A DNA stretch of 34,406 nt from a methanotrophic endosymbiont of Bathymodiolus puteoserpentis (Logatchev) (GCF_900128525.1 NZ_FQTQ01000051.1:1-34406), one strand, 5' to 3'; shown: positions 8,793-17,791, counted from the stretch's first letter. Translations and numbers: made by a program. Notes: generated by a model not told the origin, from the letters alone.

Positions 8793-11012
8793 ATGAGCTT
8801 TTTAAAGCAGTGGTCGTTATTACGTGTATTGTTGCTAAGTACTTTATTAGGACAAGTTTCCTTGGTTTCTGCTGAAGGTGTTGTACTTAGTGCCGTAGAT
8901 TTTAATGCTTTGTCTGGTGATAATTTACAGTTGTCTTTTGAAATGACGGGTAAGGTGGCTAAGCCAAAAGTATTCCATACGGATAATCCAGCAAGAATTG
9001 TTTTGGATTTTGAGGGAGTGAAAAGTGGCCTAAAACAGAAAAGAAATGTGATTAATGCGGGGGGAATCAATAGTTTTTTTGCTGTCGAGTCTGGGGATAG
9101 ACTAAGAGTTGTGATCAACTTATTAAAGCTTGTTGCTTATGATGTCAAGCTAAAAGATAACCGTGTTATTGTGACTTTGAATAGTTCTGGGAGAATGGCG
9201 CGAGACAGCCATAAAAAATTAACAGAAAAAACATTAACCCAGTTTGCTAGCTTAATTCCAGAGCAGTCCATTAATAAAATTGATTTTCGGCGCGGGGCAA
9301 AAGGTGAAGGGCGTTTATTAATTTATTTGTCTAATCCAAATACAGTTGTTAACACTCAAGAAAAATCTGGAAAAATCGTATTAAGCTTTTTAAATACGAG
9401 TTTACCCGCAATGTATGCTAAAAAGATGGATGTACTTGATTTTGCAACACCCGTTTCAATGATCGAAGCTAAAAAGCTTGGCTCTAGAGTTAAGGTTATT
9501 ATTACACCAGCGAAAGCTGATTATGCTTATTCTTCATTTCAGGAGGATGGTGTGTTAATTCTTGAAGTTAGGCCTATAACGACAGCTGAGCAAGAAGAAA
9601 AACGTAAAAATAAATTTCCTTATACCGGCGAGCGATTATCTTTAAATTTCCAAGATATCGAAATTCGTTCAGTCTTACAAATTTTAGCGGATTTTACTGA
9701 TCTTAATATTTTAGCTTCCGATTCTGTTGGCGGAAATCTGACTTTACGTTTAAATGATGTACCTTGGGATCAAGCTTTAGATTTTGTTATGAAATCTAAA
9801 GGCTTATCTAAGCGGCAAGCAGGAAATGTTATTTTAGTTGCGCCGACTGCGGAGATTCGCAAGTTAGAAGAGGAGGAGATTGAATCACAAAAGGTTGCTA
9901 AGCGATTAGAACCTTTGAAAACAGAATATATTCAAATTAATTATGCCAAAGCGAATAATTTTAGAAATATTATATTAGGCAACTCTTCTAGAAGCGCTAA
10001 TGGCTGTACTGTGACGGCTGGTGGCTCTGGATCTAGGTCTGGATTAAATGGTGGTAGTGGAAGCAATAGTTTAGGAGCCAATAGCAGAGGTAATAATAAC
10101 AGCAGCAGCGGCGGCGGCGGAAATAGTAATTCAAATGGCGGCGGGAATTATTCACTTTTATCGGATAGAGGAACTGCTATTGTTGATTCACGAACAAACA
10201 CTTTAATTATTAAAGATACGGCTAAAAATATAGAAGAAATTAGCAAAATGATCCTAAAATTAGACAGGCAAGTCAGACAGGTACTAATTGAAGCGCGGAT
10301 TGTGATTGCTCAAGAAGGTTTTGCGCAGGAACTGGGGGTTAAATTTGGTGCGGCTTATACGGGGGGAGATATTGGAGTGGGGGGAACAACAGGAGGCAAT
10401 GATGGTGGAGTTGGAGATATAGTTGGGCCAGTTTTAACAAATTTAGCTGCATCAAACCCTTATGGTGCATTAGGAATGACCTTATCAGATGGTGCAAACT
10501 ATATACTTAACTTGGAAGTCACGGCATTGCAAGATAAGAATAAAGCTGAATTTGTTTCTAATCCAAAAGTACTGACCTCTGATCGATGTAAAGCGATAAT
10601 AAAACAAGGGACTCAAATTCCTTATAAAACAGTTAGTCAAAATGGTACTAGTGTTCAGTTTAAAGATGCTCAAATTATTTTGGAAGTAACACCACAGATC
10701 ACACCGAGTGGTAGTGTTATTATGCAGTTAAAAATTAATAAAGATGCCCCTGGGAGTTTTCAAAATGATGGGCAGCTTTCTATTGATACGCGCTCAGTAG
10801 AGACGAGTGTGCGTATCGAAAATGGTGAAACAGTTGTACTAGGTGGAGTATTTGAGGGGGAGTCACGAAACTTAATAAGCACAGTGCCATGGTTTTCTGA
10901 TTTGCCTCTGGTTGGCTGGATGTTTAGAAAGACGGTTGATTCTACTTCGAAAAAAGAATTATTAATCTTTATTACGCCAAAAATAGTTAAAGATTCGATG
11001 AGAATGCGTTAG
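8793..11012 (+). CDS. pilQ: Type IV pilus secretin PilQ
   Basis: Outer-membrane secretin through which the pilus leaves the cell, 739 residues. I start at ATG 8793 because AAGGTGG at 8780-8786 sits six bases before it; a TTG two codons upstream is less likely. A signal peptide (about residues 1-28, ending VSLVSA) is followed by an AMIN domain (about 32-130, peptidoglycan binding) and a second AMIN-like stretch. The secretin/TonB short N-terminal domain starts near 281 (RLSLNFQDIEIRSVLQI), followed by the N1 domain and the secretin core from about 492 (VLIEARIVIAQEGFAQELGV) to the end. The N1 domain contains a Gly/Ser/Asn-rich insert at about 410-452. The gene ends the pil part of the operon, and a hairpin terminator follows directly. 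Confidence 0.95.
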   Translation: MSFLKQWSLLRVLLLSTLLGQVSLVSAEGVVLSAVDFNALSGDNLQLSFEMTGKVAKPKVFHTDNPARIVLDFEGVKSGLKQKRNVINAGGINSFFAVESGDRLRVVINLLKLVAYDVKLKDNRVIVTLNSSGRMARDSHKKLTEKTLTQFASLIPEQSINKIDFRRGAKGEGRLLIYLSNPNTVVNTQEKSGKIVLSFLNTSLPAMYAKKMDVLDFATPVSMIEAKKLGSRVKVIITPAKADYAYSSFQEDGVLILEVRPITTAEQEEKRKNKFPYTGERLSLNFQDIEIRSVLQILADFTDLNILASDSVGGNLTLRLNDVPWDQALDFVMKSKGLSKRQAGNVILVAPTAEIRKLEEEEIESQKVAKRLEPLKTEYIQINYAKANNFRNIILGNSSRSANGCTVTAGGSGSRSGLNGGSGSNSLGANSRGNNNSSSGGGGNSNSNGGGNYSLLSDRGTAIVDSRTNTLIIKDTAKNIEEISKMILKLDRQVRQVLIEARIVIAQEGFAQELGVKFGAAYTGGDIGVGGTTGGNDGGVGDIVGPVLTNLAASNPYGALGMTLSDGANYILNLEVTALQDKNKAEFVSNPKVLTSDRCKAIIKQGTQIPYKTVSQNGTSVQFKDAQIILEVTPQITPSGSVIMQLKINKDAPGSFQNDGQLSIDTRSVETSVRIENGETVVLGGVFEGESRNLISTVPWFSDLPLVGWMFRKTVDSTSKKELLIFITPKIVKDSMRMR

Positions 11013-11017
11013 TAAAC

Positions 11018-11047
11018 TTCAATTATAAGGAAAAAAGGGGCTATAAT
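11018..11047 (+). promoter_or_regulatory. Candidate aroK promoter inside the pilQ terminator
   Basis: TATAAT at 11042-11047 is a perfect -10 hexamer. A weak -35 (TTCAAT, 11018-11023) lies 18 bp before it. Transcription would start near 11054, just upstream of the aroK ATG. If active, it would restart transcription exactly where the terminator stops it. The -35 match is poor, so this stays a candidate. Confidence 0.3.
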
Positions 11048-11059
11048 GCCCCTTTTTTT
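11031..11059 (+). terminator. Intrinsic terminator after pilQ with TATAAT loop
   Basis: AAAAAAGGGGC and GCCCCTTTTTTT form a perfect stem around a six-base loop reading TATAAT, with the T-run at 11053-11059. This is a textbook Rho-independent terminator 18 bp after pilQ, and it would work on either strand because A- and T-runs flank it symmetrically. The loop is also a consensus -10 box; see the promoter entry. Confidence 0.85.
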
Positions 11060-11599
11060 ATGAATAATAAAATGTTAATGAATAAAAAAAGTATATATTT
11101 AATTGGCTTAATGGGCGCAGGCAAAACGACGATTGGCCGTTTATTGGCAAAATCGTTAGGCCTGGCATTTTATGATAGTGATAAAGCTATTGAGGACTTA
11201 ACTGGAGTTGATATTGCGACAATATTCGAATTTGAAGGTGAACATGGCTTTAGGGTTCGAGAGAGTAAGATGATTAAGGAGCTTGTGCAACTTGAAGATA
11301 TAGTCTTGGCTACTGGTGGTGGGGTTATTTTAGATCAAGAAAATCGAGAATATTTAAAGGAAAATGGCTTTGTTGTCTATTTACAGTGCTCTGTTGATAG
11401 AATAGTAGATCGTACGTCACGTAATTCACAGCGGCCTTTATTGAATGTCGATAATCCAAAAGAAAAAATACAAACCCTACTTAATGAAAGAGAGGATTTG
11501 TATTTGTCTTGCGCTGATTTTGTTATTGATAGTGGGCAAATGCAAAGCAAGCTTGCCGTTAAGGAAATTCTTAAAGAATACTCAGAAAAATATAATTAA
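11060..11599 (+). CDS. aroK: Shikimate kinase
   Basis: Phosphorylates shikimate at the 3-hydroxyl in chorismate synthesis. Visible motifs are the P-loop [12 protein letters not shown], the DSD of the Walker B-like/shikimate-binding segment (FYDSDKAIE), R-E of [18 protein letters not shown] and the lid [11 protein letters not shown]. At 179 residues it is normal in size. The first ATG lies one base after the T-run of the preceding terminator. Residue 7 (ATG at 11078) gives the more typical N-terminus ([10 protein letters not shown]) and is an equally good start; neither has a clear ribosome site. It is followed by aroB after two bases, the usual pairing. Confidence 0.95.
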   Translation: MNNKMLMNKKSIYLIGLMGAGKTTIGRLLAKSLGLAFYDSDKAIEDLTGVDIATIFEFEGEHGFRVRESKMIKELVQLEDIVLATGGGVILDQENREYLKENGFVVYLQCSVDRIVDRTSRNSQRPLLNVDNPKEKIQTLLNEREDLYLSCADFVIDSGQMQSKLAVKEILKEYSEKYN

Positions 11600-11601
11600 T
11601 A

Positions 11602-12687
11602 ATGAATACCATACAAGTTAACTTAGGTGATAGAAGTTATCCTATTTATATGGGTGAAGGTAATTTAAATAACCCAGAATTATTAGCTCAGCATATTAAG
11701 TCTAAGCAAGTAGTCGTAGTAACTAATGAGACTATTGCCCCCTTGTATTTACAGAATATTATAGTAAATTTGCAACAATACCAAGTTGAAACCGTTATTT
11801 TACCTGATGGCGAACAGTATAAAACTTTAGCAAGTTTAGATATTATTTTCGATGCTTTGTTGACTAAACAATTTAGCCGTAATGCCACTTTGATTGCTTT
11901 GGGTGGTGGTGTGATTGGCGATGTCGCTGGCTTTGCCGCAGCGTGTTATCAGCGGGGTATTCCTTTTATTCAGATCCCAACGACTTTATTAGCGCAAGTA
12001 GATTCATCAGTTGGTGGAAAAACAGGTGTAAATCATGCCTTAGGTAAAAATATGATAGGCGCGTTCTATCAACCGCAGTGTGTAATTATTGATATTAAGG
12101 TATTAGATACGCTAGATGACCGTCAGTTATCGGCTGGTATTGCTGAAGTCATTAAATATGGCTTAATCCGTGATGCGGAATTTTTTGCTTGGATAGAGGC
12201 TAATATTGAGAAAATATTGGCACGAGATAAGCAAGCATTAACTTATATTATTGAGCGATCTTGCCTGAGTAAAGCAGAAATTGTTGCAGCTGATGAAAGA
12301 GAGTCTGGTGTTCGTGCTATTTTAAATTTAGGCCATACTTTTGGGCATGCTATTGAAACAGGTGCTGGCTATGGAACCTATTTGCATGGTGAGGCTGTTG
12401 CCATTGGAACTTGTCAAGCTGCAGACTTATCACGACGTATGGGTTGGCTAAGCGATGTTGATGTCAAACGTATTCTTGGTCTTTTCAAGAAAGCGTTACT
12501 ACCTATTGAGCCCCCAGTTAACTTATCAGCTGAAGAGTGTATTAGATTAATGGCCGTTGATAAGAAAAATGTTGATGGTGAAATTCGACTTATTTTATTA
12601 AAGTCTATAGGTGAGGCAAGTTTGCCTATTGGCGTTGACAAAAGCCAGCTGCTTAAAACTTTAAATGAATATGGGCGTAGCAATTGA
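11602..12687 (+). CDS. aroB: 3-dehydroquinate synthase
   Basis: NAD- and metal-dependent enzyme converting DAHP to 3-dehydroquinate, the second step of the shikimate pathway. At 361 residues it is the normal bacterial length. Diagnostic stretches are [50 protein letters not shown] and the zinc ligands in [19 protein letters not shown] and LHGEAVAIG. It starts two bases after aroK, and its end overlaps the following damX-like gene by 23 bp, consistent with one operon. Confidence 0.96.
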   Translation: MNTIQVNLGDRSYPIYMGEGNLNNPELLAQHIKSKQVVVVTNETIAPLYLQNIIVNLQQYQVETVILPDGEQYKTLASLDIIFDALLTKQFSRNATLIALGGGVIGDVAGFAAACYQRGIPFIQIPTTLLAQVDSSVGGKTGVNHALGKNMIGAFYQPQCVIIDIKVLDTLDDRQLSAGIAEVIKYGLIRDAEFFAWIEANIEKILARDKQALTYIIERSCLSKAEIVAADERESGVRAILNLGHTFGHAIETGAGYGTYLHGEAVAIGTCQAADLSRRMGWLSDVDVKRILGLFKKALLPIEPPVNLSAEECIRLMAVDKKNVDGEIRLILLKSIGEASLPIGVDKSQLLKTLNEYGRSN

Positions 12688-14125
12688 CTTTTCTAAGTAT
12701 TTAGAGTCTATGCAAATTGATGGGCAGCAATATGTAAATCATAAGCAGATGGTTGATTTGCTAAGTATTGATCGTGCGCAAAAGTTAGACTTGTTAATGC
12801 ATTTAATTATTAATTTGCAACAGCCTTTGATATTGCAAGGTGCGTTAGGCGTTGGTAAAACAACATTACTGTCTGCGCTTGAACTAAGAAAAGTAAGTTC
12901 TGTTGATATATTTTTATTAAATATTGAGCAGCAAGTGAGTTTTGAAGCGATTCAAGCGCAAATAATTGATTTTATAAAAAATGCTCGCCAATTAGATTAT
13001 TGTTCGTTGGCTGATGCATTAGACGCTTATGCTCAGAAAGAATTGCAACTAGTATTAGTAATCGACGATGCAGATCAGTTGGTCCCTGGGTTAATGGGCG
13101 TGTTAATTGACTATGCTAGTAAATATCAAGCGTTACGGCTGGTGTTTGCATTAACATCGGAAGCGTATAAGGAAAAGAGCCAGCGGGAGAAAATACAAGC
13201 CAACTGTCATTTTGTTGAGTTGCCAGTCTTAAATATTCGACAATGTGGGGCTTTTATTCGTTCTTTGGTGGAAGAGGAGATAAGCGCCTACACAATTAAG
13301 GATATTGATAGTGCTTTTGTTAGTGAAGTGTACCAAAAAACAAAAGGAAACCCTGGAGAAATAAGTACCATTATAAGAACGGCAAATAAAAAGGGCTTTG
13401 CTAATGGCTCGGTATTGACTATTGCCATTGTTATTGTATTTATTTGCTCAGCTCTTGTCAGTGTATTTTTATGGCAGGAACCTAAGCAAGAGAATTCTAA
13501 GCTGGTGCCTGCACCTGATCAGCCGGCGGTTAAATTAATTAAATTACCGTCTGAAATGGTGGTGCGACAAAAATTAGAAGTTAAAGTTTCGCCTGAATTA
13601 AAAGAGCAAAAATTACCTTTTGAGCAAAAAATAATTGAAGCGCCAGTAGTTATTAGTGCGCCTTCGTTAGTTGGGGTGGTCGTCGAATCACGAATAGATA
13701 AGGAAGGCCAAGAGGCTATTATTGAGGGGCTAGAGAAAGTTGATGAATTGATAGTGAGTGCCCCTTTAGTTAAGCAAGTTAAGGGCGAAGTAATTAAGAA
13801 AAAGAAAGCTAAAGATTCTATTATGCCAATATTGAATATACAAGATGACAGGCAATGGGTTTTAGCGCAAAAAAAATGGCAATATACCTTGCAGTTAATG
13901 GTTTTGTCGGCAAAAGATAAATTACTTGCAGAGCAAAAAAAATATCTGCGTTTGGGAATTAAAACCTTTTACCTAGAAAAGCAAGTTAAGCAGTCAAAAA
14001 CCTATGTATTATTTTATGGTGTTTTTTCCTCTATTGGTGAAGCAAAAAAGGAAATGCAAAAATTACCTAAAGCTTTGCAAGAATCATGGCCTAGAGCTTT
14101 TTCAGCAATTCAAAAAGATTTGTAA
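12665..14125 (+). CDS. DamX-like protein: AAA ATPase plus SPOR domain
   Basis: A 486-residue protein in the position of damX (aroK-aroB-damX). The N-terminal half is an ATPase of the ExeA/AAA type: Walker [10 protein letters not shown] (residues 59-67) and Walker [13 protein letters not shown] transmembrane helix lies at about 246-269 ([20 protein letters not shown]). A charged, proline-containing linker follows, and about the last 80 residues resemble a SPOR domain ([18 protein letters not shown] then [20 protein letters not shown]). SPOR domains bind denuded glycan at the septum, so a role in cell division is likely by family. The start overlaps aroB; the alternative Met3 is six bases later. 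Sequence conservation in this family is low, so the exact equivalence to E. coli DamX is inferred from order and domain plan. Confidence 0.8.
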   Translation: MNMGVAIDFSKYLESMQIDGQQYVNHKQMVDLLSIDRAQKLDLLMHLIINLQQPLILQGALGVGKTTLLSALELRKVSSVDIFLLNIEQQVSFEAIQAQIIDFIKNARQLDYCSLADALDAYAQKELQLVLVIDDADQLVPGLMGVLIDYASKYQALRLVFALTSEAYKEKSQREKIQANCHFVELPVLNIRQCGAFIRSLVEEEISAYTIKDIDSAFVSEVYQKTKGNPGEISTIIRTANKKGFANGSVLTIAIVIVFICSALVSVFLWQEPKQENSKLVPAPDQPAVKLIKLPSEMVVRQKLEVKVSPELKEQKLPFEQKIIEAPVVISAPSLVGVVVESRIDKEGQEAIIEGLEKVDELIVSAPLVKQVKGEVIKKKKAKDSIMPILNIQDDRQWVLAQKKWQYTLQLMVLSAKDKLLAEQKKYLRLGIKTFYLEKQVKQSKTYVLFYGVFSSIGEAKKEMQKLPKALQESWPRAFSAIQKDL

Positions 14126-14162
14126 AATACAGAAGAGATATAACAATATAAGGAGTTAGGAA

Positions 14163-15227
14163 ATGAATGAATTACAAAATGATAGATTTATTCGAGCTTT
14201 ATTAAAGGAGCCTGTAGATAAAACGCCTGTATGGATGATGCGCCAAGCGGGGCGCTATTTACCAGAGTACCGGGAATTACGCGCACAAGCAGGCAGTTTT
14301 ATGAATCTCTGTACTAATCCAGAGTTGGCATGTGAAGTAACTTTGCAGCCTTTGGAGCGATTTAATTTTGATGCGGCTATATTATTTTCGGATATTTTAA
14401 CTATTCCTGATGCGATGGGACTGGGTTTGTATTTTGCCGAAGGAGAAGGGCCGAAATTTGAGCGACCAGTGCGCACAGCCGCGGATATTGATAAGTTGCC
14501 AATTCCAGACCCAGAAATGGAGTTGAAGTATGTGATGGACGCAGTGCGTTTAATTAGAAAAAATTTAAACGGTCGTGTACCTTTGATAGGTTTTTCCGGT
14601 AGCCCGTGGACGCTGGCCACATATATGGTTGAAGGCAGTAGCAGTAAGACTTTTTCTAAAGTAAAAGGGTTGATGTTTGAGCAGCCGCATTTGATGCATA
14701 AAATGCTGGATAAGTTGGCTCAGTCTGTTGCTTCTTATTTGAATGCACAAATTGCTGCAGGTGCTCAAACCGTAATGTTATTTGATACCTGGGGCGGATC
14801 TTTAGGTACGGAAGAATATATGGAATATTCTTTGCGTTATGCTCAACAAGTACAGTCTTTACTAAAGACTAATATTAATGGACAGAGAGTGCCAGCAGTC
14901 TTATTTACAAAAGGTGGAGGTCAGTGGCTAGAAGCAATGGCGGATACTGAATACGATGCTCTAGGTTTGGACTGGCAGACAGATATAAAGTTAGCGCGTG
15001 CTCGGGTAGGCAATCGAGTTGCATTACAGGGAAATATGGATCCGATTACACTTTATGCTAACCCTGATGTTATTAAGGCAAAAGTAGGTGCAATATTGGA
15101 AAAATATGGTGCAGGGTCAGGGCATGTATTTAATTTAGGGCATGGCATCTTACCGGATATTAATCCGGAGCATGTAAAAGTAATGGTAGATGCAGTGCAT
15201 GATTTGAGCGTTAAATATCACAGGTAA
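14163..15227 (+). CDS. hemE: Uroporphyrinogen decarboxylase
   Basis: Removes four carboxyl groups from uroporphyrinogen III to give coproporphyrinogen III in haem synthesis. The N-terminal signature [17 protein letters not shown] carries the substrate-binding arginines. The second family signature ([16 protein letters not shown]) follows near residue 143, and [16 protein letters not shown] lies at the C-terminal end. At 354 residues it is full length. A ribosome site (AAGGAGTTAGGAA) precedes the ATG. It closes the pil-aro-damX string, as in many gammaproteobacteria, and the DUF411 gene follows after six bases. Confidence 0.97.
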   Translation: MNELQNDRFIRALLKEPVDKTPVWMMRQAGRYLPEYRELRAQAGSFMNLCTNPELACEVTLQPLERFNFDAAILFSDILTIPDAMGLGLYFAEGEGPKFERPVRTAADIDKLPIPDPEMELKYVMDAVRLIRKNLNGRVPLIGFSGSPWTLATYMVEGSSSKTFSKVKGLMFEQPHLMHKMLDKLAQSVASYLNAQIAAGAQTVMLFDTWGGSLGTEEYMEYSLRYAQQVQSLLKTNINGQRVPAVLFTKGGGQWLEAMADTEYDALGLDWQTDIKLARARVGNRVALQGNMDPITLYANPDVIKAKVGAILEKYGAGSGHVFNLGHGILPDINPEHVKVMVDAVHDLSVKYHR

Positions 15228-15233
15228 AAGAAT

Positions 15234-15710
15234 ATGCTGAAGCAACTGATTTTTATTGCTCTATTATTAGTCTCGGGTATCAGTGCAAGTTATGCGCAAG
15301 ATGAAAAGGCTGGGAGCTTGAGTAAGGGCAATACGGATATTGTCGTTTATAGAAGTCCAACTTGTGCTTGTTGTGGTAAGTGGTTGGCGCATTTAAAAGC
15401 AGATGGCTTTAATGTGACTGATAATATTGTGGCTAATGTGCAGGGAATAAAAGATCAATATGGCGTTACTTCGTCCTTAGCATCATGCCACACCGCTATT
15501 ATTAATGGCTATATTGTCGAGGGGCATGTTCCTGCTGGAGATATAAAAACAATGCTAAAAAATAAAGATAATATCAAGGGGCTAGCAGTGCCTGGAATGA
15601 TAGTAGGAACGCCTGGAATGGAGATGGGAGGTCAAAAGTCTCCTTTCAAAGTAATTGCTTTTGATGCAAATGGGCAATTAAGGGTTTATAAGGACCATAG
15701 TAAAGACTAA
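15234..15710 (+). CDS. DUF411 periplasmic metal-binding protein
   Basis: A 158-residue DUF411 protein. A signal peptide (about residues 1-21, ending ASYA) sends it to the periplasm. Next come the family motif YRSPTCACCGKW, with a CxCC cysteine cluster, a further Cys-His pair in SLASCHTAII, and the C-terminal VPGMIVGTPGMEMGG with several methionines. Such Cys/Met-rich patterns fit copper or other soft-metal binding, and DUF411 proteins are often found near copper-resistance genes. That role is inferred, not shown here. It starts six bases after hemE, so it probably shares its transcript, and it ends at a strong terminator. A copper link would suit a cell with a copper-based methane monooxygenase 1.2 kb away. 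Confidence 0.85.
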   Translation: MLKQLIFIALLLVSGISASYAQDEKAGSLSKGNTDIVVYRSPTCACCGKWLAHLKADGFNVTDNIVANVQGIKDQYGVTSSLASCHTAIINGYIVEGHVPAGDIKTMLKNKDNIKGLAVPGMIVGTPGMEMGGQKSPFKVIAFDANGQLRVYKDHSKD

Positions 15711-15730
15711 AGACCATCTGTTTGTGCTAG

Positions 15731-15771
15731 CAGCATTGATACTTTAAGTATCAATGCTGTTTTTAATTTTT
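15731..15771 (+). terminator. Intrinsic terminator after the DUF411 gene
   Basis: CAGCATTGATAC (15731-15742) pairs perfectly with GTATCAATGCTG (15748-15759) around TTTAA, followed by a T-run broken by two A. This long stem ends the pil-aro-hem-DUF411 transcription unit. The other strand has no T-run, so it should not serve the opposing small gene. Confidence 0.85.
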
Positions 15772-15884
15772 ATGACTAGGACAACTCTGTTTATAAATTA
15801 TAAAAGAAGAAAGGTAAGGTTTATTTAAAGGCGTTTCCTTACTCAAAAGCTTTATAAGTTACAGACTGTATACAAGGATATGAT

Positions 15885-16316
15885 TTAAAGTCCAGAAATT
15901 CCAGTTACTGACCAATTGTCAGGATCCATGACGCCTTCTAGGTCAGACTCTTCCTCGTACTGTATTTGACAGGCGTATTTTTTAAAAAAACCAGCACCTG
16001 ATGGTGGTGTCATTTCAATTTCAGCATTAATTATGTACTTATAGTTTCCAAGTGACCATGATTGTAATGGTTGAGATGGAAATGTAATGTTAATTTCGCT
16101 GTCAATTTCGTTTCTGATTTCTTTATTGCATTGAATAAAAGCATAATTCGTCATAGAGGTTGCATTCGCATATCTACTCCCTTTATCATCAGAATCAACT
16201 AAAAAAAGATCGGAAGAAGCTACTTTTTTAGTAAAAGGCATAACGGCTTCTTTTTGAAACATTATTAACCCAATAAGTACGGCGAGAAACAGGGTAGGGG
16301 TAAGAAATTTTTTCAT
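15885..16316 (-). CDS. Hypothetical exported or membrane-anchored small protein
   Basis: Not recognised. The 143-residue product starts with a positively charged MKK and a hydrophobic stretch (about residues 4-19, LTPTLFLAVLIGLIMF), so it is probably exported or anchored by its N-terminus. The rest is acidic, with two cysteines, C63 (FIQCNKEI) and C116 (KYACQIQY), that could form a disulfide in the periplasm. The spacing of the second Cys before a final W-S-V-T-G resembles a common pattern in small periplasmic proteins, but I cannot name a family. It stands alone on the minus strand between the DUF411 gene and pmoC, with no clear ribosome site or terminator. Confidence 0.6.
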   Translation of the reverse strand: MKKFLTPTLFLAVLIGLIMFQKEAVMPFTKKVASSDLFLVDSDDKGSRYANATSMTNYAFIQCNKEIRNEIDSEINITFPSQPLQSWSLGNYKYIINAEIEMTPPSGAGFFKKYACQIQYEEESDLEGVMDPDNWSVTGISGL

Positions 16317-16782
16317 GGCTAGGTGGGTTTAAAAAGTTAACAGTTCGCTTATTTTAGCAGAAAAGAATAGAGAGTATATTTCATTGTATAAAAATAGAAC
16401 ACCAAGGGTGGTCGGCAGGTACGTGGCAAAAGAGATTATATATTTGAAGTAGCTCTACCTGTATCTAAGGTTTGTGAGTGGAGTGTCAGCTAAGGATAAG
16501 TGCAGGTCGGTCTTGTAATGGAAAGATAAAAAGGCTATAGCCTTTGTGTTTTACGAGTTGAAAGCTTCATATAAGGTTCGTAGCGAATTAATATTTCACT
16601 CTGAGTGAGATTAAAGTGCATGAGTATTTCCAGTAATTGAAAAACTTTAAGTGTGGTCATAGTGGGGCAGTAAAAGAGCAGAAAAATTATAGGCTAGAAA
16701 ATAATATTTTAAGAAAATAATTTAATTATCAGAAGGATGGCGTAATTGTATCGGCTCGATGCTAATCTCAGTGTAGAATATC
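16317..16782. other. Non-coding stretch upstream of the pmo promoter
   Basis: Together with the promoter and leader this makes a 603-bp gap before pmoC. I see no convincing gene. It holds a 13-bp palindrome, TCACTCTGAGTGA at 16596-16608, about 190 bp before the pmo promoter, which could be an operator. A 41-codon minus-strand frame (16535-16660) lacks a ribosome site and is not called. Confidence 0.4.
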
Positions 16783-16810
16783 TTGACATGATGTTTAAAG
16801 TTGATAGAAT
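16783..16810 (+). promoter_or_regulatory. Sigma-70-type promoter of pmoCAB
   Basis: A perfect -35 TTGACA (16783-16788), a 16-bp spacer and the -10 TAGAAT (16805-16810) make this the best promoter in the window. The TGA just before the -10 (16802-16804) also gives the extended -10 motif TGn. Transcription would start near 16817 and leave a leader of about 100 bases before pmoC. A strong vegetative promoter fits the very high expression known for methane monooxygenase in type I methanotrophs. Confidence 0.75.
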
Positions 16811-16919
16811 TGAATACACCTAAATGGAATGGTGTCATCATTAATTGTGATGTTACAGGATGTAATCAATGCTTTCGACATTTGTTGAAAGGTTATATAT
16901 TTACTTTTAGGAGGTAATA

Positions 16920-17672
16920 ATGGCTGCTACTACTGATTCAGTGAAAGCTGATGCTTCAGAAGCTCCACTGCTAAACAAAGTTAACCTGTGGGCAGGTTTA
17001 ATGCTTTATTTGGTATTTTATTCATTTATTCGTTGGTATGAAGGTGTGTACGGATGGTCTGCTGGTTTAGATTCATTTGCACCTGAGTTCGAAACATATT
17101 GGATGAATATGTTATATATCGAATTAGTGCTTGAAGTGGTAATCGCTTCTACGCTATGGGGATATATCTGGAAAACACGTGATCGTAAAGTAATGTCTAT
17201 CACTCCTCGTGAAGAGCTAAGAAGACACTTTACTCACTGGACATGGTTGGTAATGTACGGTTGGGCTATCTACTGGGGAGCTTCATACTTCACAGAGCAA
17301 GATGGTACATGGCATCAAACTATTGTTCGTGATACTGACTTTACGCCAAGTCACATCATCGAGTTCTACTTGTCATACCCAATTTACATCATTACTGGTG
17401 TATCTGCTTTCTTATATGCAAAAACAAGATTACCTGCTTACCAAGAAGGTTTATCTCTAATGTATATGGTATCAGTAATTGGTCCTTTCATGATTCTACC
17501 TAATGTAGGTTTGAACGAATGGGGTCACACTTTCTGGTTTATGGAAGAGTTATTTGTTGCGCCTCTACACTACGGCTTCGTATTCTTCGGATGGGCTGCT
17601 TTAGCGATTATGGGTGTTGTAAATATCGAAGTTGCTGCATTAACTAAACTACTTAAGAAAGACCTAGCTTAA
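16920..17672 (+). CDS. pmoC: Particulate methane monooxygenase subunit C
   Basis: Integral membrane subunit of the copper enzyme that oxidises methane to methanol, 250 residues with about six hydrophobic helices. Two metal sites known from Methylococcus capsulatus are intact by spacing: D128-x3-H132-x12-H145 (equivalent to D156, H160, H173) and N199-x3-H203-x13-H217 (equivalent to N227, H231, H245, the CuD site). AGGAGGT at 16909-16915 is an ideal ribosome site. It is first in pmoC-pmoA-pmoB, as in all methanotrophs with this operon. The related ammonia monooxygenase is an alternative family, but the sequence and the gammaproteobacterial context favour methane oxidation. Confidence 0.97.
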   Translation: MAATTDSVKADASEAPLLNKVNLWAGLMLYLVFYSFIRWYEGVYGWSAGLDSFAPEFETYWMNMLYIELVLEVVIASTLWGYIWKTRDRKVMSITPREELRRHFTHWTWLVMYGWAIYWGASYFTEQDGTWHQTIVRDTDFTPSHIIEFYLSYPIYIITGVSAFLYAKTRLPAYQEGLSLMYMVSVIGPFMILPNVGLNEWGHTFWFMEELFVAPLHYGFVFFGWAALAIMGVVNIEVAALTKLLKKDLA

Positions 17673-17720
17673 TTTAAAGCTGGTTTAAAAATAAAAAGTA
17701 GTAAACTTGTTATCTCCTTG

Positions 17721-17744
17721 TCTCGCCATCTACGGGTGGCGAGA
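17721..17744 (+). promoter_or_regulatory. Hairpin in the pmoC-pmoA spacer
   Basis: TCTCGCCA (17721-17728) pairs perfectly with TGGCGAGA (17737-17744) around an eight-base loop. No T-run follows (TGGAAGAG), so it is not a normal terminator. It probably slows decay from the 3' side of the pmoC message or marks a processing site, which would let pmoC outlast the rest of the transcript (inference). Confidence 0.6.
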
Positions 17745-17791
17745 TGGAAGAGAGATAATGATAATAAAAATAAATTTTTGGAGGTAAGCTA

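Noticed and set aside
16535-16660. A 41-codon minus-strand frame starting MTTLKVFQLLEILMHFNL in the gap before pmoC
   Set aside because: It looks protein-like but has no ribosome site, no promoter and no family resemblance. A frame of this length is expected by chance in 600 bp.
17721-17744. The pmoC-pmoA hairpin as an intrinsic terminator
   Set aside because: The stem is followed by TGGAAGAG rather than a T-run, and pmoA has no separate promoter that I can see.
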